Shown here: positions 9,205 through 16,489 of the stretch, one piece after another
Position numbering within the stretch: the first letter of the stretch is position 1
How the letters are laid out: each line of letters starts with the position of its first letter
Source: Synechococcus sp. PROS-7-1
Lineage (GTDB): Bacteria > Cyanobacteriota > Cyanobacteriia > PCC-6307 > Cyanobiaceae
NCBI RefSeq assembly: GCF_014279795.1
Contig: NZ_CP047945.1
Coordinates: forward strand, 1,012,572-1,076,571
Reading direction: 5' to 3'
DNA: 64,000 nucleotides
The notes under the pieces: generated by a model
What the model was told of the DNA's origin: nothing
Seen by the model: the letters and a program-made list of their open reading frames with translations, nothing else
Database searches by the model: none
Position numbers and translations under genes: made by a program

Positions 9205-9337
9205 TGCGTTGCGCGATCAGCGCAGTGCTCAGGCTTCGGTTGAATCTGGTCTTTTGCTGCGGGTGCTCGATCGGTGATCAAGACCTGTGATCATGGGGGT
9301 GGAGCTATCGAATCCAGGGTGCGCGAGAGGCTTGGCC
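9205..9337. other. gap before the displaced DUF4336 start
   Basis: No coding signal is seen. If the element at 9371-15372 is inserted as proposed, this stretch is the original upstream and promoter region of the DUF4336 gene, now separated from it. Confidence 0.35.
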
Positions 9338-9415
9338 ATGAATAGTCGTGCCGACCAGTACTGGGGTTTCTGGCCGCTGCTGCCGCTTGAGAGTGTTTAT
9401 TTGCAGTGGATTTAA
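9338..9415 (+). pseudogene. displaced 5' end of the DUF4336 gene (25 codons)
   Basis: ATG 9338 opens a 25-codon frame that reads M-N-S-R-A-D-Q-Y-W-G-F-W-P-L-L-P-L, then diverges and stops at 9413-9415. It parallels the N-terminus of the intact DUF4336 protein at 15296 (P-A-D-Q-R-W-P-W-W-P-L-L-P-L) without gaps. The shared 17-bp stretch has the same codon phase in both copies. Joining 9338-9387 to 15373 onward would give a continuous DUF4336 frame. I infer that this is the original gene start, cut off by integration of the element. Confidence 0.6.
9371..9387 (+). repeat. left attachment core candidate
   Basis: TGGCCGCTGCTGCCGCT, 17 bp, is identical to 15356-15372. Both copies encode W-P-L-L-P-L in the same codon phase inside DUF4336 N-termini. 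Because the flanks are also homologous, the exact crossover could be shorter or slightly displaced. Confidence 0.55.
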
Positions 9416-9596
9416 GGGTCGTGTCTCTGAAATGTCCCTCGTTTGTTGTGCAACTGGGCAGGAGTGTGTGCAACTGCAGCCTGGGGTTAGAAGCGATTGT
9501 TTTAGGTGTGACGGTTTTGCCTTGGATGGTGGCGATGCCGGTGCTTGATCGTCGGTGATGCAGGGCCTGTACCTGGTGAGGTGACGTCGATCTCTC
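9388..9596. other. left end of the element, non-coding
   Basis: No convincing gene. The stretch holds two arm-like repeats (9446-9457 and 9466-9477) and ends at the terminator behind the replication gene. It is likely the left integrase-binding arm. Confidence 0.4.
9446..9477 (+). repeat. left arm-type repeats, 20-bp spacing
   Basis: TTGTGCAACTGG at 9446-9457 and GTGTGCAACTGC at 9466-9477 are spaced 20 bp. Two reverse-complement copies (CCACTTGCACAA) with the same 20-bp spacing lie near the other end of the element (15234-15265). Paired, inverted, two-turn spacing at both ends fits arm-type sites for a tyrosine integrase. Confidence 0.5.
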
Positions 9597-9642
9597 AAAA
9601 AATGCGCTTAAGGCAAGTCTTCTATAGAGCGTTTTGCCTTAA
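9597..9642 (-). terminator. intrinsic terminator of the replication gene
   Basis: On the minus strand the 9-bp stem TTAAGGCAA/TTGCCTTAA (9634-9642 with 9608-9616) has a 17-nt loop. It is followed after a short spacer by six T residues (complement of 9597-9602). The stem overlaps the stop codon of the primase-helicase gene. Confidence 0.7.
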
Positions 9643-12599
9643 CGGCATTGTTTAGGTAGCGGTAATTCCCCCAGAATCTTGGACCGACCGTCTCCGCAGC
9701 GCTTCCATTGGCCACCGAGCTGTTTGACGATGACGCCAATGGCTTTTACCGCGTTGGCTGCTTTGTGCTTTGAGCGACTGGCCCGAACTTGGAGAGTGCT
9801 GGACCGCTTAAACAGCTCTATTGCCTCTGGTGACTGCAGAACCTGACCACAGGCAACGATCTGGGGGTCGTTCTTGGGTCTAGGCGTCCCGTCACATAGC
9901 TGAACTAACCCTGAGCGCTGCAAGAGATCAACGACCTTGGCTGCGTTGGCTCCGACCAGATCAACGAGGCCACCGCCAACTGCCTTGCGTTCAATGGCTG
10001 CGACTTCTTCCGCGTTCAATAGACCAATCAGACCCTTAAGAATCAGCTGCTTGACAGGTGACAGCTCCTCAAAGGGTGTCATTCCCAGAATATTGGCTAC
10101 TTTGGCGACCCGTTTACGTCCCCTCTGACCGTGCTCAAAATCGCCTAATGCTTCTAAGGTCCAACCGTCTTGATGTAAGTACGCCAAGGCATAGTCAGTG
10201 AACAACGCAAGTTCTGTGATCGACCGCTCGTAATAGGCGAGTGATGTAGCGATCATCAGCTCCTCGACCGGGCCAAGGGTGTTGATGTCGCGGTCATGTT
10301 CGAGCAACGCCTTATGGATGACCTTGGCATTCTCCTCTGGATCTGAAGTGAAGAACGGACAGCTCTGGTCGACCTCGGTGCGAGGCAGGTAGCCATAGCA
10401 AGTCCCCAGGGTCCGCTCTCTGCGCGCGCCTTGCGAGACGCAGTTTGGCGGCAGAGTCAGGCCACCAGCAACGAAGCCGACTTGATGGAAGTCACCGATA
10501 AAGGAGAAACCCGACTGAGCGACGGGCGTGACAATGACGACGTCCGCGATGCCCATGTCTTTCTCCATCAGGATCTTCCGCTGCTCGGTCTCGTCTTTAT
10601 TGAGGCTGTCGATTACGACAACATGCAAACGTGAGAAGGTCACCGGATGGTCCAGCTGGGGTGAAGTGATCTCCTCGGCTGTCTCGATTTCGATGAAACG
10701 CTTAAGTGCCCAGGCAGATATGCCCCTAGTGGAGTCGTCTTTCTCCTCCCCCTTAGCGCCCGTGACAACCAGTACAGGCTTTGTTCTATCGGCGTCCTGA
10801 ATCGTCTCCAGTAGCGCTGCTCTCCAGATGTTCTGCTTGTTCGTCCAGCGGAACACCCCGCCGTTTTCTTCCCTTGGGTTGCCGATCACAGGCAGAGACC
10901 TATTTACCTCGCGGACGCTGTTTATGAAGTCGATCTCAGGTGCGCCTAGCTGAGCATCCATCCCGTAGACCTGGGCGGCGTTGCGGATTGTCCAGACCAA
11001 CCGACAGAACGTCTCAACGCGCTCCCCAGGCGACCCCCAGAACTCCCCTGGCCCAGCCTTGCCTAACAACACGGCCTCCATTACCTGGCGGAGCTCGTCG
11101 ATGATCAACAACCCTGCTGCTGGCATGACACCGTCGCGCCAGAGCAGCTCGTTGCCATGGCGCTTGTGATCTAAACCCCAAGACTGGAGGCAGGCTATGT
11201 AGAAGTCCTCTAGAGACCCGCGACCTGTGGAAACGTCGCGGCCACCTGTGATCTGAGCGTTCTGTGCGTTGATTGTTCGACGGGGGCTGATGCAGCCAAC
11301 AGAGAACTTCGAGCGATCACCATTCCGCTGGCGGCTTTCCCGGTGCATGTCGACTGCCTCCCCGAGGGCTTGCTTTGACTTGCCCTTCCCGGTCCGGCAG
11401 TTGGTCAGGATCGATCGTCCCTTGAGAGTTGCCCGTAGCTCCTCCTCACTGTTGATGAGCTCTGTAGCGGGGTCAGCAACGATTGAGGTGGAGGCCCTGG
11501 GACGTTCCCAGCCGTACCTGGTAGCGGCCATCGAGATGAGCCGCGCAGTGGCATCTGCTGGATTTACTGGCTCTACAAACGACGAGCACCACTCCAATAG
11601 GCCCTTGAGGTCATGCTCACCGACCTTGTCGTAATGGCCTTGGTCGTAGAGGAGCTGGGCGGCTTGTTCGGCTCCTAAAACAGATGTGAGATTGGCGACC
11701 AGTGGCAGAACCTTCGGATAAGTGGCCTCACCTGGAATGCGCTTGTCCCAGACCTGAGCAATCGTCGCGAGGATTTGCATGGCCTCGTCGCCCTCGTAAC
11801 CGAGGACACGGCCAGCGGTGCAAGTGCAAGCGACTGCTCGCCGGGTGGTCGACTCTTTTCGGAAGTCATCGACATCCTTAGGGCCACACTCGATCTGCTC
11901 GAGGGAGCATTGCTTGCCGAGTTGCAGCACTGTGGCGACTTCTCCGGTCTTCTTATGAATTGCACCAGGCAGCCGCATGGCTTGAGTGATTCGGCTTACG
12001 GCGTCGTCGGCCTTGTAGTGGATGTCGTCTATGCGAGCCACATCTACTAGCCGTTCGTGGAAGCACCGGCACACCAGCTGATAGCGCTCCACGGTGATGA
12101 CCTCATTTATTGAGAGATAGGCATGAAGCGATTTACCTCCTGTGTCGACGATCGTGAAGCGGACGTCGTAGGTGTGCTCGAAGGCCCGCAGCACTGCAAG
12201 TTGCTGATCCTTTGGCAGCATGTCGCACTCAACCTTGAGGCACGGCGAGCCCTGTGACTGCGCCTTGGTGCTGCCGCCAAACATCGGGTAAAAACCGAGT
12301 TGGTGACCCTGACGATGGAATCCATCAATTGACCAGTCCAGAATTTGTTCCTGGATCAGATTGATATCGACAGGCCTGCAGTGGGTTGCACCATCAACCT
12401 TTTGCCAGTGCCAGTTGCCGCCATCTCCGCCATAGAGCGTGAGACATACCTCCGATGCCTTAATGCCTATCGCTTCAAGAAATTCGGGAATTCGCCTGAT
12501 TTCTGCCTGGACTTTCTGAGAGTCATATCCGGGCTTACCAAGTCTCTGATGACCACCTTGCCGATCAGAGGAGTTGTGAGGACGTGATTTGCTTACCAA
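9639..12599 (-). CDS. primase-helicase replication protein (AEP-type, CyRepA1-like)
   Basis: 986 residues from TTG 12599; no better start is in frame nearby. The N-terminal third looks like an archaeo-eukaryotic primase: acidic pair in V-E-C-D (124/126), T-G-G-K-S-L-H (153-159), and R-L-P-G followed by H-K-K-T-G (209-219). A P-loop follows (R-T-G-K-G-K-S, about 402-408) and a Walker B-like L-L-I-I-D-E (about 497-502), giving a helicase half. The order matches large primase-helicases of cyanobacterial plasmids and satellites. It probably replicates the excised element. It is transcribed alone and divergently from the TerS-like gene. Family naming is from motif memory. Confidence 0.75.
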   Translation of the reverse strand: MVSKSRPHNSSDRQGGHQRLGKPGYDSQKVQAEIRRIPEFLEAIGIKASEVCLTLYGGDGGNWHWQKVDGATHCRPVDINLIQEQILDWSIDGFHRQGHQLGFYPMFGGSTKAQSQGSPCLKVECDMLPKDQQLAVLRAFEHTYDVRFTIVDTGGKSLHAYLSINEVITVERYQLVCRCFHERLVDVARIDDIHYKADDAVSRITQAMRLPGAIHKKTGEVATVLQLGKQCSLEQIECGPKDVDDFRKESTTRRAVACTCTAGRVLGYEGDEAMQILATIAQVWDKRIPGEATYPKVLPLVANLTSVLGAEQAAQLLYDQGHYDKVGEHDLKGLLEWCSSFVEPVNPADATARLISMAATRYGWERPRASTSIVADPATELINSEEELRATLKGRSILTNCRTGKGKSKQALGEAVDMHRESRQRNGDRSKFSVGCISPRRTINAQNAQITGGRDVSTGRGSLEDFYIACLQSWGLDHKRHGNELLWRDGVMPAAGLLIIDELRQVMEAVLLGKAGPGEFWGSPGERVETFCRLVWTIRNAAQVYGMDAQLGAPEIDFINSVREVNRSLPVIGNPREENGGVFRWTNKQNIWRAALLETIQDADRTKPVLVVTGAKGEEKDDSTRGISAWALKRFIEIETAEEITSPQLDHPVTFSRLHVVVIDSLNKDETEQRKILMEKDMGIADVVIVTPVAQSGFSFIGDFHQVGFVAGGLTLPPNCVSQGARRERTLGTCYGYLPRTEVDQSCPFFTSDPEENAKVIHKALLEHDRDINTLGPVEELMIATSLAYYERSITELALFTDYALAYLHQDGWTLEALGDFEHGQRGRKRVAKVANILGMTPFEELSPVKQLILKGLIGLLNAEEVAAIERKAVGGGLVDLVGANAAKVVDLLQRSGLVQLCDGTPRPKNDPQIVACGQVLQSPEAIELFKRSSTLQVRASRSKHKAANAVKAIGVIVKQLGGQWKRCGDGRSKILGELPLPKQCR

Positions 12600-12731
12600 C
12601 GACTAGAGAGCTGATTCTTCAAATTACTGGGGGTTACTTGAGCTTCTCTTTGCTTTTAGATCGAGATGTAGTTGAAGCCGTTTAGGTCTCTCTGACGCTT
12701 ATTGGAACCCTCAAGGAAAGAGCAGCTAACG

Positions 12732-13211
12732 ATGACCTCCTTTCCCCAGCTTCCCGGCGAGCCCGCAGATTCCTTCGAGCAGCTCCTTGTGCACCGGGAA
12801 TTTGGACCTGCTCGTCAGTTCAGGCAGACAGCAGTTGTCGTGGGTTGCTCTGAGTCAACCCTTCGCCGACGAGCGGATCATTGGAACTGGAGTGAGCGCC
12901 TAGCTGACTACGACTCAGGGCAGCTGAAGACAGTCTCAGAAGCACGAACTGAAGCAGAGCTCGAGCGATATGAGGAACAGCTCGAGACCTTTAGACAAGA
13001 ACAGCTCGCAAGAGCACGAACCGTTGCAGAACGAGCGGACGAGCTGCTTGCCTTGGTCGAGCGCAGCTTGAAGCACCATCTCGAGGCCGGCACTGTCCTC
13101 CATGGACGAGAGCTACCTTCCGTGATTGCCGCAATCTGCAAAGCAGTAGAGGGTTCAATGAACATCGAGGCAACGGCGCTCGGAATATCTGAGCTTTTGA
13201 ATGACAACTGA
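12732..13211 (+). CDS. phage terminase small subunit-like protein
   Basis: 159 residues from ATG 12732, with AAGGA at 12713-12717; a TTG at 12702 is in frame but less likely. An N-terminal HTH with C-S-E-S-T-L-R-R-R and W-N-W-S-E-R-L-A-D-Y-D is the pattern typical of terminase small subunits, which recognise pac DNA. It is followed by a long Glu/Arg/Ala-rich coiled-coil helix and a C-terminal segment (V-I-A-A-I-C-K-A-V-E) like TerS oligomerisation regions. No large terminase is present. In phage satellites a lone TerS redirects helper-phage packaging to satellite DNA; that role is inferred. Confidence 0.65.
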   Translation: MTSFPQLPGEPADSFEQLLVHREFGPARQFRQTAVVVGCSESTLRRRADHWNWSERLADYDSGQLKTVSEARTEAELERYEEQLETFRQEQLARARTVAERADELLALVERSLKHHLEAGTVLHGRELPSVIAAICKAVEGSMNIEATALGISELLNDN

Positions 13212-13349
13212 GCTGATGCGAATCCTGAATATCACCTGAGTTGCAGGCGATTATCCGCAAAGGTGAGAAGACACAACTAAGTTCGCTGATGGCTTCACTT
13301 TCAGCTCCTTCGATCAACACGGGTAGTTTGTAGTAGATGGTTGATTCAC

Positions 13350-13550
13350 ATGTCGAACACTCCGATTACTTGGATGCGTACAAGAGAGTTGACCTCTTGT
13401 CTCGGGGTGCATCGCAACACTCTTGGGAACATGCTCAGGGCAGGTCTTCTTCGGGATGGGCTTCACCGCCGCAAGATCAACCCGTTGTCACCGCGCGGCG
13501 AATTCCTCTGGAATCAAGAAGCAGTTCTGATGACATTGGGGCGTCTGTGA
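13350..13550 (+). CDS. small HTH protein, excisionase/AlpA-like
   Basis: 66 residues from ATG 13350; TTG 13341 is also in frame. The sequence R-T-R-E-L-T-S-C-L-G-V-H-R-N-T-L is a MerR/AlpA-type recognition helix pair. It is followed by a G-L-H-R-R-K-I-N wing and a terminal W-N-Q-E. Such single-domain proteins act as excisionases or regulators in integrative elements. It sits between the terminase-like gene and the integrase block on the opposite strand, as expected for a recombination directionality factor. Which of the two roles it has cannot be told from sequence. Confidence 0.65.
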   Translation: MSNTPITWMRTRELTSCLGVHRNTLGNMLRAGLLRDGLHRRKINPLSPRGEFLWNQEAVLMTLGRL

Positions 13551-13626
13551 CGGCCTGAGTGCCATTTCAGGGACAAAATGAGACTTGCCACAGTGATTGC
13601 TGTCTTTTAAGTGGCTTGGCAAGCCT

Positions 13627-13935
13627 CTATTCCAGTTCGCCCGCAGCAACTTTTGCGCGAATCTTCCGTAGGAGCGTCTCAACATCTTCCTCAAGGCCCG
13701 GCACAGGCGCTGTAGCTCCCTGCCATCGATCGGCTCTCGCGAGATGGAATAAGGCGCATCGAAGTTCAGTAAGTGTTCGTGCAGTGTGAATAGAAGAGCG
13801 TTGATCTGTCTGCTTGATCAATGGGTCAACTTCGTAGCCGTTAATGGTGTGTGCGAAGTGGATCCATCGATCACTGCCACTTTCAGGATCAGGAATCTGG
13901 ATGTCTCTCAGATCTTCGTTGGAGATTTCTTTCAT
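13627..13935 (-). CDS. hypothetical protein of the element
   Basis: 102 residues from ATG 13935, which lies 22 bp after the integrase stop, so the two are probably co-transcribed. It is acidic at the N-terminus (M-K-E-I-S-N-E-D-L-R-D-I-Q) with a W-I-H-F-A-H-T-I-N-G-Y-E-V stretch, and helical in its C-terminal half (L-E-E-D-V-E-T-L-L-R-K-I-R). No membrane segment, signal or known motif is visible. A longer frame starting at 14058 overlaps the integrase and is not favoured. Function unknown. Confidence 0.55.
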   Translation of the reverse strand: MKEISNEDLRDIQIPDPESGSDRWIHFAHTINGYEVDPLIKQTDQRSSIHTARTLTELRCALFHLARADRWQGATAPVPGLEEDVETLLRKIRAKVAAGELE

Positions 13936-13957
13936 AGCCTTTATTGAACTCAGAGAT

Positions 13958-15181
13958 CTACCCGAAGACCTCTCTGATGATCTCGTTCGAGCGGAAGCGG
14001 TGATGGTCGGAATACGTCCTCCTGAGCATGTCCTCAGATGTTGAGAGAAGACCTGCAATCTGTAGAAGGTCGAGCTGTTTCACCTCCAGCAGTCGTCGCG
14101 CAGCGTTGTGCCGAAGAGTGCGTAGCCCGATGAAATCGCGATCAGCTCTCAATCCGCGCTCTTCTGAGAATTCTCGCCAGATCCAGCCATGAATGGCGTT
14201 GAGCTCTTGTTCTGTTCTCCTCTGTTGTTCTTGGTTGGGTTTCTCATTCCATGGACTGGCGGCATCTCGGAGGCGTTGCGGAGGAGTGCTCAGTTTTTCA
14301 ATCCCAACGGCTTCAAGAAGCTCTTTCCATGAAGGACAGAGTTGTGCCTGCCGATTCCTACCCCTTTTGCTATCACGGCATTCCACATAACCCCCAACGA
14401 CTACTTCCACCCTTCCTGGAGGAGTCCACAACAGTTGTGAGGCCATTACCATCGCGCCACGAGCACCGGTGAGAGCAACCCAAGACGTCAGCCATGCGGC
14501 TGCATGAGCAAGCTCAGAGGTTTCAGCTCGATCCCAGAGTTTCAAGATGACGCGCTGTACCTCTTCAGGATCAATCGGTCGTCCCTGCCCTGCCTGGGGT
14601 TCTTGGTAAGCAAACTCTTTGCCTGGGTTGAGTTGCTTGCCATCTGTCGCGATCCCGAAGATCAGGCATGCAGAGGAGATGGCATCGCGACGACTTCTCG
14701 CTTCTGCTGGCCAACTTGCGATCCAACGCAGCAGATCCTCTCGGCTCGTAGCCCTGCCGTTGTTTTCGGAGAGCCACTGAACGCAGCTCTTAAGCCACTT
14801 CACACGACGAGCAGCGTGCTTCTCAGAGTTCCCGTCTGTTTCGATGCGGCTTAAAGCCTGTCTTTGATAGACACCAAGTGAGCTACCAACAGGACCACCC
14901 GCATTCCTTTTGACGTTGCTGTCGAAGTCGGCTAAGGCCTGATCGATGGCACGCGAAATAGCGAGGTCTGTGTCCTCATAGGACGCATTGAGTTTCAGCC
15001 ACTTCTGATCTCCCCCCCCATCAGGTCGCGTCCTGAACGAGAGGTAGATCAGCTCCTGACCGTTAGGTCTGCTTTTGCGCCTGAGAGATAGGCCATACCG
15101 CTCTGAATGAACGGTCCGGAGATACTGGGAGAGCTGCTTCAGCCTTGCGCTGTTTCGGCGTTGCCCAGTGGTGTCTGTCAT
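13958..15181 (-). CDS. tyrosine recombinase/integrase
   Basis: 407 residues, the size of phage-type integrases: an N-terminal arm-binding and core-binding half, then the catalytic domain. Candidate active-site residues are R241 (T-G-A-R-G), K273 (D-S-K-R-G), R357 and H358 (R-T-L-R-H-N) and the nucleophile Y390 (R-R-T-Y-S-D). The first His of the usual HxxR box is replaced by Arg, which some family members tolerate. The gene points away from the right element end, its start lying 175 bp from the proposed attachment core. It probably catalyses insertion into and excision from the DUF4336 gene. Confidence 0.88.
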   Translation of the reverse strand: MTDTTGQRRNSARLKQLSQYLRTVHSERYGLSLRRKSRPNGQELIYLSFRTRPDGGGDQKWLKLNASYEDTDLAISRAIDQALADFDSNVKRNAGGPVGSSLGVYQRQALSRIETDGNSEKHAARRVKWLKSCVQWLSENNGRATSREDLLRWIASWPAEARSRRDAISSACLIFGIATDGKQLNPGKEFAYQEPQAGQGRPIDPEEVQRVILKLWDRAETSELAHAAAWLTSWVALTGARGAMVMASQLLWTPPGRVEVVVGGYVECRDSKRGRNRQAQLCPSWKELLEAVGIEKLSTPPQRLRDAASPWNEKPNQEQQRRTEQELNAIHGWIWREFSEERGLRADRDFIGLRTLRHNAARRLLEVKQLDLLQIAGLLSTSEDMLRRTYSDHHRFRSNEIIREVFG

Positions 15182-15182
15182 C

Positions 15183-15230
15183 TAGGGACAGGGCGGCTTG
15201 TCTGCCTATTTTATCCCTAAGTTGTCCCTA
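15183..15230. promoter_or_regulatory. repeat cluster upstream of the integrase
   Basis: TAGGGACA at 15183-15190 is the inverse of TGTCCCTA at 15223-15230. A near copy, TATCCCTA, lies at 15212-15219, 11 bp before the latter. The sites cover the 50 bp upstream of the integrase start and could bind the element's HTH protein. Function is inferred from position only. Confidence 0.4.
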
Positions 15231-15233
15231 AAA

Positions 15234-15265
15234 CCACTTGCACAAGGTTATGCCCACTTGCACAA
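15234..15265 (-). repeat. right arm-type repeats, 20-bp spacing
   Basis: CCACTTGCACAA occurs exactly at 15234-15245 and 15254-15265. Its complement TTGTGCAAGTGG matches the left repeat at 9446-9457 in 11 of 12 positions. The 20-bp spacing equals that at the left end, and the orientation is inverted. Confidence 0.5.
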
Positions 15266-15295
15266 CCTGGAACAACGGAACAGTCAATTTGAGTG

Positions 15296-16489
15296 ATGGC
15301 AAGTGATCTGAGTGCAACTGAGGGCATCTCGCCAGCCGACCAACGCTGGCCTTGGTGGCCGCTGCTGCCGCTCTATCCCTATGGACGCCGCCGCACGGTG
15401 TTCAGTGAGCTGATCCCCGGTGAGCTCTGGAGCTTTGAGCAGCTTCAAGGGGTGTACTACGTGGCTGTGCCGATTCGTCTCACGGTGGTGAGGGTTCCCG
15501 GCGGCTTGATGTTGGTGAATCCCCTGCCGCCCACCCGGGAGCTTCTGAAGAAACTCGCGGATCTGGAGGCTGTCCATGGACCCGTGCAGACCATCGTGAT
15601 GCCGACGGCATCGGGGCTCGAGCACAAGCTTCCTCTAGGACCTCTGGCTCGCGCGTTCCCGCAGGCCGATCTGTGGGTGTGCCCTGGCCAGTGGAGTTTC
15701 CCTGTGCAACTTCCCCTCAGCTGGTTAGGAGTGCCGAAACGTCGCACCCGGGTTCTGCTCGACGACGGGGTGCCCCATCCAGAGATCTGCCACTGGGTCT
15801 CTCTCGGTCCACTGGACCTCGGCGTGGGGCGATTTCAGGAGATCAGCTGTTTTCACCGTCCTTCCGGGACCCTTCTGGTGACCGATGCACTGGTGGGGAT
15901 CAGTGCTGAGCCCTCCGCGGTGTTCGATCCAGACCCCACCCCGCTGTTGTTCCATGCCCGCGAGCGGGGCGATGAGCCGCTTCTGGATTCAGTTGAAGCA
16001 CGACGTCGCGGTTGGGCCCGGCTTGTGCTGTTCGCCTCCTACTTGAGGCCGGAACCCCTGGACGTTCCTTCGTTGCAACAGGTGCTTCGCCAGGCGTTTC
16101 GTCCCGGTTTGCGCTCGCCCCGTGAGCACTTCGGGCTCTATCCCTTTTCCTGGAAGGACGGCTGGCAACAGGCGGCGGCGGCCTTGATGGGGGACCCTGC
16201 ACCGCGTCTGCAGGTCGCTCCGGTTTTGGAGCGGCTGGTGCTACCGCGGGCACGCCAAGCCCTGCTCGGCTGGTTGGATGAATTGGCAGGCCTTGAGTCC
16301 ATGCGTTGGCTGGTGCCAGCGCACTACAGCGCTCCTCTGGCGTTCACCCCTGAGATCGTCAGTGCGTTCAAGGCGGAACTACTCCAGAGGCCCTGGGCCC
16401 CAGATCAGGGGAGCTGGGACTTTCTTGCCGGGATCGACACAACGTTGTTGCGCTACAAGCTCGTACCGCCTGACCCCTTCAAAGATTGA
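15296..16489 (+). CDS. DUF4336 domain protein
   Basis: About 397 residues from ATG 15296 (a GTG lies one codon upstream). The N-terminus P-A-D-Q-R-W-P-W-W-P-L-L-P-L-Y-P-Y-G is typical of the cyanobacterial/plastid DUF4336 family. The body has a metallo-beta-lactamase-like layout (V-N-P-L-P-P, then I-V-M-P-T-A-S-G-L-E-H-K), and D-A-L-V at about 200. Enzymatic function is unknown. The first 20 or so codons and the promoter are probably supplied by the integrated element, so expression may differ from that in element-free relatives. Confidence 0.85.
   Translation: MASDLSATEGISPADQRWPWWPLLPLYPYGRRRTVFSELIPGELWSFEQLQGVYYVAVPIRLTVVRVPGGLMLVNPLPPTRELLKKLADLEAVHGPVQTIVMPTASGLEHKLPLGPLARAFPQADLWVCPGQWSFPVQLPLSWLGVPKRRTRVLLDDGVPHPEICHWVSLGPLDLGVGRFQEISCFHRPSGTLLVTDALVGISAEPSAVFDPDPTPLLFHARERGDEPLLDSVEARRRGWARLVLFASYLRPEPLDVPSLQQVLRQAFRPGLRSPREHFGLYPFSWKDGWQQAAAALMGDPAPRLQVAPVLERLVLPRARQALLGWLDELAGLESMRWLVPAHYSAPLAFTPEIVSAFKAELLQRPWAPDQGSWDFLAGIDTTLLRYKLVPPDPFKD
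15356..15372 (+). repeat. right attachment core candidate
   Basis: A 17-bp sequence identical to 9371-9387, located 60 bp inside the intact DUF4336 gene. Sequence to its left (15182-15355) would be element-derived and sequence to its right would be chromosomal. Confidence 0.55.

Larger units (their letters stand above)
9371..15372. mobile_element. integrated satellite-like element, about 6 kb
   Basis: The block is bounded by two copies of a 17-bp sequence (9371-9387 and 15356-15372, offset 5,985 bp). It contains a tyrosine integrase at one end, a small HTH protein, a terminase-small-subunit-like protein, a primase-helicase and one unknown protein. No capsid, tail, lysis or portal genes are present. 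Integrase, replication protein and TerS without structural genes is the module set of phage-inducible islands and of the tycheposons of marine picocyanobacteria. Insertion lies within codons 12-17 of the DUF4336 gene, not in a tRNA. The boundaries are inferred from the repeats and from restoration of the frame. Confidence 0.65.

Noticed and set aside
9205-9640. CRISPR array or small RNA in the element's left end
   Set aside because: Repeats are only two 12-mers with 20-bp spacing, which fits integrase arms and not CRISPR; no RNA fold was convincing apart from the terminator.
13958-14058. Longer start for the unknown element protein at 14058
   Set aside because: It would overlap the integrase C-terminus by about 100 bp; the ATG at 13935 avoids this.
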